Virus record (IMG/VR): IMGVR_UViG_3300044801_000147 | Span: 1-54,579 of that record | Reading direction: 5' to 3' (one strand) | Source of the DNA: a virus | Length of the DNA stretch: 54,579 nt | Notes under the pieces: generated by a model | The model's input: the letters and a program-made list of their open reading frames with translations, nothing else | Told to the model about the DNA's origin: nothing | Databases searched by the model: none | Made by a program: the position numbers and the translations under genes | Shown: piece after piece, positions 7,586 to 16,600 of the stretch | How positions within the stretch are numbered: the first letter of the stretch is position 1 | Layout: every line of letters begins with the position of its first letter

Positions 7586-8425
7586 ATGGCCAAGAACCAG
7601 GACAAGAGGTGCCCGCAGTGCGGCGGGCAGATAGACTACTTCGGATCGTGCCGCAAGTGCGGGCGCGAGTGGTCGGAGAGGCTGGAGCTCGACGAGCAGG
7701 CGGCGGGGAAGCCCGAGGGCGAGCAGCACGACGCCTACGTCAAGGACCAGCGGGGGAAGAAGCCGACCAGGAACAGGAACACCAAGAACCCCAAGAGGTC
7801 CAGGAAGGCCCCCAGGCTGCCCGAGAAGTTCGCGGAGTGGATGATCGACCCCGTGCGCGACAGCGAGACGGAGATTATCACGAAGCGTTCCTTGATGCGC
7901 CTGGACTCCCGGCGGGCCTATGTAGCCCTCGGCCTGTCTGTCCAGGCCTACGACGCCCAAAAAAGGGCGCTGCTGTGCCTATCCCGTTTGGAGGATGTGC
8001 TCGACGAAGAAGACCGTCAGACCATTTCGCCCACCATAGGACTCCTGAAGCGGGCGTTCGCTGATCTTGACATAGTCAGGAGGGTTAAGACAGTGGAAAT
8101 GGCTGAGATGGAAATGGCACTGGAGAAAGCCCACTCAGCGGCCCGCAAGGCCAGGCTGAGACTGCTCGCGAAGGAAGCCAAAAAGTCCAAGGAAAGGATA
8201 GATGCAGTGCAGGGGGTAGGAGGACCGCAGGGTCCGGGGCGGCCTCCCGGCCTGGGACATGTCGTGCCGATCCTGACCGGACAGGACACAGAGGGGTTCA
8301 GTACGCCTGAGCCCGCCGTCATACCTTCCGCCGATCTCCTGGAAAAGGCAAAGGAAAGACTGATGGGCATTGACAAAGAAAAGTTAGCGAGAAAAAAGCG
8401 TAGCGATCCCGAGGGTGGTCTTTGA
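7586..8425 (+). CDS. Zinc-ribbon protein upstream of portal, unknown
   Basis: A 279-aa protein starting at ATG 7586 with AGAGG upstream, just after the preceding stop. Residues 8-30 form a zinc ribbon (CPQC...CRKC). Residues 50-85 are a very basic linker. The middle is helical, with a charged helix around 170-205 rich in E, K, R and A. The C-terminus returns to a Gly/Pro stretch and ends in basic helix. Position just before the portal would suit a packaging or early virion-assembly factor, but nothing in the sequence proves it. The CPQCxxxIDY start is shared with the next gene's N-terminus, suggesting exchange of that segment. Confidence 0.6.
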   Translation: MAKNQDKRCPQCGGQIDYFGSCRKCGREWSERLELDEQAAGKPEGEQHDAYVKDQRGKKPTRNRNTKNPKRSRKAPRLPEKFAEWMIDPVRDSETEIITKRSLMRLDSRRAYVALGLSVQAYDAQKRALLCLSRLEDVLDEEDRQTISPTIGLLKRAFADLDIVRRVKTVEMAEMEMALEKAHSAARKARLRLLAKEAKKSKERIDAVQGVGGPQGPGRPPGLGHVVPILTGQDTEGFSTPEPAVIPSADLLEKAKERLMGIDKEKLARKKRSDPEGGL

Positions 8426-8465
8426 CGAGTAAATTGACTTCCCATCTCTTAGCGGGGGTGTCAGT

Positions 8466-9158
8466 TTGCTTCAGAGAAAATGCCCGCAGTGTGCTCAGGC
8501 CATAGACTACTCCAACTCGGGCAACTTCAACAGGGCGGAAAAGGCTAAAAGCCGCTGCAAGGTATGCACGGGGCTGGGGAGGTTCAAGCCTGACTTGGTA
8601 GGAAAGAGGTTTGGCAACTTAGTCGTGCTCAGCAAAATTGTCCCGTCCCCCAAACCCCACGTCTCCTCCTGGACCGTACGCTGCGATTGCGGCGAGGAGT
8701 GGGCTGTTTCAGGCGGCAGCCTTCGGAGCGGTGGGACCTCAAGATGCTGGACATGCAAGACCGTGGACAGCGGCAAAAAACGGCGGCGTTTCACCGACGA
8801 AGAAAAGTGGTGTCCCGCTTGCAGGGGTTGGCTACCGCTTGATAGGTTCGGGGTCAACCTAGCCCGCCCCAGCGGAAAAGCAGACCGCTGCAAGGTTCAC
8901 GCTCGGGCCGATTGGCACGCGTCTGAGTATAACCTTTCCCCAGAACAGTACGCCTCTATGCGGGCGAAGCAGGGCGGAAGATGCGCTATCTGCAACAGTG
9001 ATTTTAGTTTGTGCGTAGATCATAACCACAAGACGGGGTTTGTCAGAGGTCTTTTGTGCAGACGGTGCAACATGATGTTAGGTCATTTGAATGATGATGT
9101 TGCGGCTCTTGAACGCGCGATCCAGTACCTCCAAGCTGACTTTGCGGCGCAAGAGTAG
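8466..9158 (+). CDS. Endonuclease VII-type homing endonuclease
   Basis: A 230-aa protein starting at TTG 8466 after GGGGGTG. The order is: N-terminal zinc knuckle (CPQC...CKVC); one 'GKRFGNLVVL...RCDCG...CWTC' module of about 55 residues; a second Cys pair (CPAC); then a recombination endonuclease VII core, CAIC...CVDHNHKTG...RGLLCRRCN, with the DH catalytic pair and four zinc cysteines. Endonuclease VII proteins cut branched DNA; such fused versions behave as free-standing homing genes. It is squeezed between the zinc-ribbon gene and the portal and ends 10 nt before the portal ATG. Unlike the 19311 gene, its C-terminal helix is complete. Confidence 0.85.
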   Translation: MLQRKCPQCAQAIDYSNSGNFNRAEKAKSRCKVCTGLGRFKPDLVGKRFGNLVVLSKIVPSPKPHVSSWTVRCDCGEEWAVSGGSLRSGGTSRCWTCKTVDSGKKRRRFTDEEKWCPACRGWLPLDRFGVNLARPSGKADRCKVHARADWHASEYNLSPEQYASMRAKQGGRCAICNSDFSLCVDHNHKTGFVRGLLCRRCNMMLGHLNDDVAALERAIQYLQADFAAQE

Positions 9159-9168
9159 GGGATAGAGA

Positions 9169-11781
9169 ATGGCAGACGAGAAGAAGCCGACCGGGAAGCG
9201 CGAGAGGAACGGAAGCGTCAAAGTGGGGAAGGCCACGGAGACTCGCAAAGTCGCTAAGGTTGGCCTACAAGAGTATGCCAGCGCCGGACGTTATACTACG
9301 CTCAGCGAGGACGGCAAGAGCATCCAGGACGACGCCGCCTACCGCGGCCGCGTCCGCGCCATGCGCGGGCTGGCGGACTCCCTGCTCGGCACTGACCCCA
9401 CCATACAGACTGGCAAGACCGCAGGCGGCCTCTTCGGCGGCGACAGCGGCGTCGGGTACGCGGACATCGCGGACTCTAACAACATCGGCTACTACTCCTA
9501 CGAGTTCCCGGTCGACGCCCTTGAGCTCCCCGCGTCCCGCGCCGAGGAGCTGCGCTTCTACCGCCTCGCCTACGACCGCGACCCGATCGTCGGGCGGGCC
9601 ATCGACCTGCACACCGAGCTCCCGCTGTCCAAGATGGAGCTCTCCAAGCCGAAGTGCTCCTCCGAGGAGTACGCGGACTTCGTGTTCGACGAGTTCCAGC
9701 GTTTCGTCTCCAACACCAGGCTCTTCCAGCTCCTCATCGACGCCGTCCGCGAGTACTGGACGATCGGCGAGACGTTCATCTTCGTGGAGAAGCCGAACGA
9801 CATCGAGCCGTGCAAGGAGGCGCAGAAGATCATGGAGAAGGACGAGCCCGGCGACTCGTCCGAGCCAGGCAGGGAGTCCGAGTTCCACTCGCCCCTGGGC
9901 GGCACGTCTGACAGGATAATGGAGTACCTAGACCCGTCCAAGCGTTCCTCGTGGGTTGACAAGAACGCCTCCCTGATCGAGGAGATCAAGAAGGCCGGGC
10001 TAGGGTTCGACTTTTATGAGGACGCCAGCAAGGTAGGGCAGGAGGTCCAGAGGAAGAAGGCGGCGCTCAACAAGCGCACCCTCCAGATCGCGAAGACCGC
10101 AGGGGTTTCCGCGAGGACGCTGGCGAAGGTTATCATCGCGTCCGACCCGCTGGACCGTAGCAACATCGGCGTCCCGTTCAGCCGCGTGCTTGAGGCCCGC
10201 GCCAGGATGGCTAAGCTCATCAGCCGCATAGACAGGGACGACTCGCTCAACGCGCCGATCCAGGTCCAGGCGGACTTCACCAAGACGGCGCAGCCGCCAG
10301 CGGCCCCGGCCGCCCCGGCACCGCCTGCGGGCGACGCGGGGGCGGGAGCGCCTCCGGGCGCTGAGGCCGCCGCCCCAGGGGCGGAGGGAGCGCCGCTCGG
10401 CGACCCAGGGCTGGGAGACGTCGCGGGGGCGGGTGACCCAGGGGGCGCGGGAGCGCCGCCGATGGGCGGGGGCGGGGGCGGCATGTCCATCCCCGGAGAC
10501 ATGGCGGGCGAGGCGCAGGACGCCATCGCGGCGGGCGCGTCGGTCACGGCGCAGCGCGAGCTGATGGAGATGAAGCACCTCCTCAGGCTGATGGAGAAGA
10601 AGAAGGAGCTCCTTGAGGACCTGAAGGAGATACGCGAGAAGAAGCACGAGGAGCTTGAGCTGTTCTCGCACGTCACGAACAAGGACTACGACGGGCCGAC
10701 CAAGATTCAGATTCTCCCGCCCGAGCAGATGGAGGTCGTCAACGAGGGCCAGATGGAGGACGGGCCGACGATCTACTACAAGCCGCCGGAGGGCCAGAAG
10801 CAGTCCTACCTTGAGGACCCCGACGTGCCGTCCGAGGTGAAGGAGAAGATTCAGACAGAGGGCAAGATTCCGCTGAACCAGGACCCGATGAAGGGCTCCT
10901 ACGTCATCCACTTCGCCCGCAAGAAGTCCGGCTACGAGCTGCACGGCCGCTCGATCCTGCAACGTTGCATCCGCACGGTCATCTACCGCGAGAAGCTGCG
11001 CCAGGTGCAGAGCACCCTCGCGTCCCGCAACATGACGCCGAAGACCATGGTCATCGCGCCGGGCATCCCGACTTCCGAGGTCATGGCCCTCCGCGCACAC
11101 GTCGACGAGGCGAAGGCGGACCCGGACTACAGCGTCGTGCTGAACTACGAGGCCCGCTGGGACGAGATCGGCTCCGACGGCAGGCTGCTCGCGCTGGACG
11201 GCGAGTACAACCACACCAACTCCGACCTGGCGATCGGCCTCGGCCTCTCGCCGGAAATCCTGATCGGCGAGGGCATGTACTCCGGCAACAGAATACAGTT
11301 GGAAATTATGAACGTTTCATACGTACAATTTCGAGACCTCCTGACCACGCTGCTTGAGGACCTTGTTTTCAAGCCCTTCGCGATGGAAAAGGGGTTCTAC
11401 GAAATTGACAAATACGGGCGTCCCCGCTGGATTTTCCCGAAGGTGACGTTCAGCCGCATGGCGCTCCGCGACTCGGGTGACTTGTATGATATGTTGTTCA
11501 ATTTATACGCGAAGGGCTCGCTGCCTGTCGACATCATCTACGAGTTCCTCTCGATCGACGCCGAGGACGCGACCCGCAAGCTGGAGGACAACCTCTACAC
11601 GGTCAAGGACTCGAAGTTCAACGAAGTTTTGTCGAACATCTACAACAGCGTGGGCGAGTGGCTCATGGCCAACACCGACCTGGGCAAGAAGCTCGTCAAG
11701 GGCCTCCAGCTCTCCGAGACGGACCACGCCGAGGACCAGGGCGGGGAGGGCCCCGAGGGCAGCGGCGAGGGCATGGCTTAG
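9169..11781 (+). CDS. Portal protein (T4 gp20-like)
   Basis: An 870-aa protein expected to form the dodecameric ring at one capsid vertex through which DNA is packaged. The clip/stem-type sequence around residues 600-740 (RTVIYREKLRQVQ; MTPKTMVIAPG; GLGLSPEILIGEG) is typical of T4-type portals, as is the RDPIVGRAIDLH region near 140. Residues about 372-445 are an Ala/Gly/Pro-rich insert, probably a disordered loop. The length is greater than T4 gp20 (524 aa), partly because of this insert. From about 11281 (residue 705) the DNA turns AT-rich for some 240 bp, unlike the rest of the gene. A fragment of a second portal copy lies downstream at 12535-12790. Confidence 0.85.
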   Translation: MADEKKPTGKRERNGSVKVGKATETRKVAKVGLQEYASAGRYTTLSEDGKSIQDDAAYRGRVRAMRGLADSLLGTDPTIQTGKTAGGLFGGDSGVGYADIADSNNIGYYSYEFPVDALELPASRAEELRFYRLAYDRDPIVGRAIDLHTELPLSKMELSKPKCSSEEYADFVFDEFQRFVSNTRLFQLLIDAVREYWTIGETFIFVEKPNDIEPCKEAQKIMEKDEPGDSSEPGRESEFHSPLGGTSDRIMEYLDPSKRSSWVDKNASLIEEIKKAGLGFDFYEDASKVGQEVQRKKAALNKRTLQIAKTAGVSARTLAKVIIASDPLDRSNIGVPFSRVLEARARMAKLISRIDRDDSLNAPIQVQADFTKTAQPPAAPAAPAPPAGDAGAGAPPGAEAAAPGAEGAPLGDPGLGDVAGAGDPGGAGAPPMGGGGGGMSIPGDMAGEAQDAIAAGASVTAQRELMEMKHLLRLMEKKKELLEDLKEIREKKHEELELFSHVTNKDYDGPTKIQILPPEQMEVVNEGQMEDGPTIYYKPPEGQKQSYLEDPDVPSEVKEKIQTEGKIPLNQDPMKGSYVIHFARKKSGYELHGRSILQRCIRTVIYREKLRQVQSTLASRNMTPKTMVIAPGIPTSEVMALRAHVDEAKADPDYSVVLNYEARWDEIGSDGRLLALDGEYNHTNSDLAIGLGLSPEILIGEGMYSGNRIQLEIMNVSYVQFRDLLTTLLEDLVFKPFAMEKGFYEIDKYGRPRWIFPKVTFSRMALRDSGDLYDMLFNLYAKGSLPVDIIYEFLSIDAEDATRKLEDNLYTVKDSKFNEVLSNIYNSVGEWLMANTDLGKKLVKGLQLSETDHAEDQGGEGPEGSGEGMA

Positions 11782-11827
11782 CCTGTGAACTTTTGACTTT
11801 TCTCAGTATTTAGTATGAGAGGTCTAA

Positions 11828-12730
11828 ATGTTCATCTATCTAATCGTCAACCACGCGACTGGAAAGTACTACGTGGGGCAGCACAAGGGCAACAACCTTA
11901 GGAAGTACCTTCAGAAAAAGCTCTGGGCTGCAAAACACAAAGTTGCTGGAAGTTCACACCTGTTCAACTCAATGCGCAAATATCCAGATCACTCTATCTG
12001 GTCCGTCCACGCTCTCTTGTCCGATGTCCAAACTAAAGCTGAACTGGACCAGCACGAGCGCGACTTCATCGCTTTCCTCAAGTCCAGAGACCCGAAATAC
12101 GGTTACAACATCTGCCGTGGCGGTGAGGGAAACACTGGTTCACCCTCCGTAGAAACCCGTAAGAAGTTATCCGCCGCCAGCAAACGGTCTTGGAGTGACC
12201 CAGATATACGGAAGAGCCATCATGTAAAACTGCGAGGACGCAAGCAGCCTCCCGATGCGGTTGCCAAAATGAGAAACACCAGAAGAAGAAAGTACGGACA
12301 ATCTGGCTATCCGGGGTTAACTTCCTTCAAAGACATGACGGGCACAGTTGTCAACGGAATAAGCATTCTAAGCCGCTTGGCAAACGCCAAGGACGGGGCT
12401 GCGGTTTGGTTGTGCCGTTGCACGTGCGGGAAAGCCTTTCCGGCAAGGGCGTACTCCCTGCGCAGCGGACACACAAAAAGCTGCGGTTGCCTAAAGATCA
12501 GGCAAGATCAGGTCAACCTTAAACTGATACATCGCCGTGCAATGATCCCCAGGAAGCTGGTCGTCCCGCCCTGGTGCGGCGCGAGCGAGGTCATGGCGCT
12601 GCGGGCGCACATAGACGAGGCGGTCACCGACCCGGACTACTCCGTGGTCGTCTCCTACGAGTGCAGGTGGGACGAGGCGGACTACCGCGACCCGGAAGTC
12701 CCGCTGCGCCGCCAGATCAGAACCCCATGA
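11828..12730 (+). CDS. GIY-YIG homing endonuclease fused to portal fragment
   Basis: A 300-aa frame. Residues 1-95 are a GIY-YIG nuclease (IYLIVN...YYVGQH; GYNICRGGEG). Residues about 105-165 contain NUMOD3-like DNA-binding helices (SVETRKKLSAASKRSW). Residues 170-225 are one Cys module (WLCRCTCGK...SCGC). From about residue 240 the protein reads SEVMALRAHIDEAVTDPDYS, nearly identical to portal residues 643-662, so the last 60 residues are portal-derived. An AT-rich CAGTATTTAGTATGAG motif lies 8 nt before the ATG. The nuclease part looks intact; whether the portal tail is translated usefully is doubtful. Confidence 0.85.
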   Translation: MFIYLIVNHATGKYYVGQHKGNNLRKYLQKKLWAAKHKVAGSSHLFNSMRKYPDHSIWSVHALLSDVQTKAELDQHERDFIAFLKSRDPKYGYNICRGGEGNTGSPSVETRKKLSAASKRSWSDPDIRKSHHVKLRGRKQPPDAVAKMRNTRRRKYGQSGYPGLTSFKDMTGTVVNGISILSRLANAKDGAAVWLCRCTCGKAFPARAYSLRSGHTKSCGCLKIRQDQVNLKLIHRRAMIPRKLVVPPWCGASEVMALRAHIDEAVTDPDYSVVVSYECRWDEADYRDPEVPLRRQIRTP

Positions 12731-12790
12731 AAGCATAAGACTTGGCCTCGGCAGCGTCCCCGGAAAACGGCTTTCCGCGCACTAAGTAGG
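12535..12790 (+). pseudogene. Portal gene fragment
   Basis: The translation of this segment matches the portal around its SEVMALRAH and DPDYSVV motifs. After a frameshift it continues as H-x-S...LGLGSVP, matching the portal's NHTNSDLAIGLGLSP (11210-11260). Similarity stops at the position corresponding to portal GEGMYSG, which is where the intact portal gene turns AT-rich. The fragment is diverged at the DNA level, so it comes from a related but different portal allele or is old. The first two-thirds are in frame with the GIY-YIG gene. Confidence 0.7.
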
Positions 12791-12802
12791 GGAACCGCGC
12801 CT

Positions 12803-12862
12803 TGATCACAACTCTCGATACTCAGTCCTGGTCGCAGGAACCTGTTGAAAATAAAGGTTAGC
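12803..12862 (+). pseudogene. Ghost 5' end of the 13700 structural gene
   Basis: A TTG-started frame of 19 codons (MITTLDTQSWSQEPV...) ends in TAG. The intact downstream gene starts MITILDQVPWSQVLV. Nine of the first 15 positions are identical, including the W-S-Q triplet. AGGGGA precedes the TTG. This is a fossil of the structural gene's beginning, now separated from the functional start at 13700 by an HNH endonuclease gene. Confidence 0.6.
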
Positions 12863-12917
12863 GTCCTCGCAACGCTGCTGGAAACGCGATTTCCTCGCCA
12901 TAGGTAGGGAGTTGCCC

Positions 12918-13697
12918 GTGGTCATTTCTGTTCGCCAGCGAGAGGTCTTGTCCGCCCTAGTCCCTGGCGCTGATTTTTCGCCGTACTTCGCCTTCGTCGA
13001 GTCCCTGCCCGCAGTTGAAACCGGGCACAGGCACCACATCCTCCCGAGGAAAGAGTTCCCCGAGTTCGCCAAGGACCCGGGCAACATCGCTCGACTTTCT
13101 CCGACCGACCATCTCAAGGCCCACTACTGGCTCGCGGTGTGCGCCCCCGTCTACGAGCCATTCCAACTGGTGTTCTACCTCATGGCCAACAGGAAAAGGG
13201 CCTATCAAGTGAGCGTAAATGAGTTGCTGGAGTGTGCCGAGGTCTATGAGAGAGGTAGGGTGAGGCAGCTGGAGCAGGTCCGTAGTAGGTGCAAGGTTTT
13301 TGAGAGTGAACTTGTTGGAAGGCGGTTTGGGCGGCTGGCCGTGGTCGCCCTGAACGGTAGAGGAATCCACAGAGACAGCGCGTGGCTGTGCCGATGCGAT
13401 TGCGGGGCGGAAAAAACGATTGACAGAAGACGCCTGATGTCCGGGGACGCAAAAAGTTGTGGATGCTCTCGCTCCGGGTCACTGGTAGGACAGAGGTTTG
13501 GGAGGATGACGGTTTCCTCACGTCATCCGGATAACGGATCATACGGGCACACCCGTTGGGTCGCCAAGTGCGACTGCGGCACAGAAAAACCCGTCCTTGG
13601 GGCCTCTCTTTTGTCCGGAGTAACAAAAAGCTGCGGCTGTCTGCGGCAGGAAAACACCGCAAATCTAGCAAAAGTCCGTGCTGCCAGGGCCAGCTGA
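12918..13697 (+). CDS. HNH endonuclease with two Cys modules
   Basis: A 259-aa protein. I chose GTG 12918 because AGGGAG (12906-12911) lies 6 nt upstream; TTG 12912 is too close. Residues 30-75 hold an HNH-type core (GHRHHILPRKEFPEF...NIARLSPTDHLKAH). Two tandem 'VGxRFGR...CxCDCG...SCGC' modules follow, at about residues 130-190 and 190-250, each of about 55 residues with four cysteines and presumably DNA-binding. The gene stops 2 nt before the ATG of the giant structural gene and sits between that gene and a ghost copy of its own start. It is a typical free-standing homing nuclease of this window. Confidence 0.85.
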   Translation: MVISVRQREVLSALVPGADFSPYFAFVESLPAVETGHRHHILPRKEFPEFAKDPGNIARLSPTDHLKAHYWLAVCAPVYEPFQLVFYLMANRKRAYQVSVNELLECAEVYERGRVRQLEQVRSRCKVFESELVGRRFGRLAVVALNGRGIHRDSAWLCRCDCGAEKTIDRRRLMSGDAKSCGCSRSGSLVGQRFGRMTVSSRHPDNGSYGHTRWVAKCDCGTEKPVLGASLLSGVTKSCGCLRQENTANLAKVRAARAS

Positions 13698-13699
13698 CA

Positions 13700-16600
13700 A
13701 TGATAACGATTTTGGATCAGGTGCCTTGGAGTCAGGTTCTGGTGAGCGGCAACGGCGAGTTCGTCACCGTGCCGAACCCCCTCACGCCCTCGGGCGAGCT
13801 CTACGTCATCTCGAACGTGAGGACGGCCTCCAACTCCTTCGCCGTCCTGAAGTCCATCCCCGTGCCCCCGTCCCCCGGCCCAGGCGCTTCCTTCGAGACG
13901 AAGGCCACCTACGTCTTCAACGAGCCGAACACGGACTTCGACCCCGTGGCGGCGTACGACCCGGCCAACCAGCTGCTCCACATCCTCGGCACGCGCAACA
14001 CCCCGACCAACGGGTTCGGGTTCTCGTTCGGCTTCAACTTCGGCCAGGCGTTCGGGTCCAGCCCCCAGCTGAACGACCTGATCAAGTTCACGTTCGACAC
14101 GAACACCAACAACCTGACGGGCCCCTTCGTGCTCAGCACGGGCGCGAGGATCAGGGGCTCCTACGACATCGCCGTCCTCCCGAACTCCAACGTCGTGGTC
14201 GGGGTGTGCCTCGCCGACCCGATCCTCGCGGTCGCCGGGATCGCCAGCGTTGACGTGCACGGCAACGTGGCCACGGTGACCTTCACGGTCCCGCTCGCCA
14301 CGCCCTACGCGCCCGGGCAGTGGGTCCTGGTAGACGGCCTGACGAACGCCACGTTCCTGAACGGCCAGCTCCTCCAGGTGCTCACGGCGAACGCGACGCA
14401 GTTCACCGCGCCCTACGGCACGGGCGGCTTCGGCCTCATCTTCGGCGCTAGGTTCGGCGCGGGCTTCGCCTACGGCCCTACGGCCGAGCCGTCGGGCGCT
14501 ACCGCGTCCCCCGTCGGCGAGAGCCTGCTCGCCATGGAGCTCACCCCGTCCAGCGTCGTGGTGCCGGGCACCGCCGTGATCCTGGACAGCTCCCCGTCGC
14601 GCACGGGCAACTCGTTCGACGCCGTGTCCCTGGTCGCCCCGCCGCTGACCCGGAACGTCGAGCTTTACTACCAGACGCACCCGAAGAACATCACCTTCCA
14701 GGACCAGCTCTTCACCGTCGCCCTGTTCAACCGGGCCGCCGGGACCTGGGACCCCGCGCCGACGGTCCTAACCACGTTCCCCGCACGCTGGGCGGACGAC
14801 CGCCTCACCGTGCTCCAGGACACGGCGGGCAACCGCTACATGTCCCAGACGTACTGGACGCAGCTCAACCACCCGGAGGGGATCGTCGGCAACGCCTTTC
14901 TCGGCTTCCGCCCCGCCGGGGGCTTCGGGTACGGCTTCGGCTTCAACTTCGGCAACGGGCAGACCAACGACTGGCTCTTCCACCCCACGTTCGGCACGAC
15001 CGTGGGCGGCTCCATCATCCAGGGCACGCTCTCCGTCGACGAGAACCTGGACGTCAGCTACATCTACCTGCTCCAGCCGTTCGACCAGATACCAGCGCCG
15101 CCGTCCGCGATAGCCTGGCCGCTGCACGTGGCGTCCGTGGCGATCCCGTCCCTCAACCTGACCGAGGTGCCGGGCTTCTACAACGGCCTGAACCTCACAT
15201 GGGTGCGGGGTACCAAGAGCCTTGTCGACGACCTGTCCGCGTGGGCCGTCGTCGGCGAGACGGAGGGGGCGCTGCCTCCCTCGCCGACCACCGTCCCGCT
15301 GTACGTCAGCCTGTTCAACGTGCCCCCGATCGCCAACGTGAAGCCGCCCGTCGTGACCCTGTGGCGCAACAACACGTGGTGGGCCACGGACGTCAGCCTG
15401 GCCACGAGTTTCGCCGTCGCCTCCGGCGTGGTCACGGTGCAGGCCGCCAACGACTTCGTCCCCGGCGAGGCGGTCGCGGTCTGGGGCTTCCAGAACCCGC
15501 CCAACGAGTTCCTCAACGGCACCGTCCTGACCGTGCTCACGGCCAACGCCACGTCGTTCACCGCCGCCCTCGCGCACGCCAACTACACGTTCGTGCCCGG
15601 CGGCTTCGGCTTCGGCCTGATGTTCGGCCTCGGATTCGGCGGGACGGACGCGGGCTACGTCGCGCTCCTCGAGCCCGGCCCGCTCGTGCTCGACGCCAGC
15701 GGCTCCACGTCCCCGAGCCTTGACCCGCTCGGCTTCACCTGGACCGAGAACTACCCGGGCGCGGGCGTCACGATCGCCCCGACCCCCTCCGGCTCCATGG
15801 CCGAGCTGACCGTCGCGGACTCCGTGGGCGGCCCCGGCTTCGTGTTCGACGTAGGGGTGGCCGTCACCGATACCGCGTCCCCGCACCCGCCCGCGACCGC
15901 GACCGTGGTCTCGGTCTCCGGCGGCACGGTCACGTTCACGATCAACAACGCGCCCGACTCGCTGCCGCTCCTGCCGTTCGCGCCCCGCGAGCAGGTCATG
16001 CCGTACGACATCGCGGTCGCCTACGGCTTCGGCCTCAGCTTCGGGCTGAACTTCGGCGACGCCGACAACTCCGCGCTGGGGTTCCTGAACGACCGGGTGC
16101 TCACCGTGCTGGCGACCCCGCCCCCGACGTCTACGTCGTTCTCCGCGCTGTGCTCCCCAGGCAGCTTCTCCGGGACGGTGCCCGTCACGGGCTTCGTGAT
16201 GCCGCAGTTCCAGTTCGCGCAGACCGTGGTCACGGTGCCGACGAACGTCGCCCCCACGGTCACGTTCCCCAACTCCTCGTGGTCCGGCTTCGGCAACGTC
16301 TTCGGCTTCTTCTTCGGTGAGGGGCCGTACCTGGACATCGCCAGGAACACGACGTTCACCGTCACGCCGAACACGCCGCTCCTGGCGAACCAGTACCCCG
16401 TGGTCTACACGGGGCTGACGGACCCGGACGACGTCCCTACGTTCTCGTGGGTCCAGACCTCCGGCACGACCGTGGCCATGAGCGGCACGACGTCCCCGAG
16501 CGTCACGATCAGCACCGCCGGGGCGAACATCCTCGGGGAGACGCTCACCTTCCAGGCGGCCGTGGACGACGGCGTCAACCCGACCGCGACCGCGTCCTTC

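Noticed and set aside
12806-12902. Leftward mini-gene starting MARKSRFQQRC
   Set aside because: It is antisense to the ghost start of the 13700 gene, which explains its protein-like look; no independent support.
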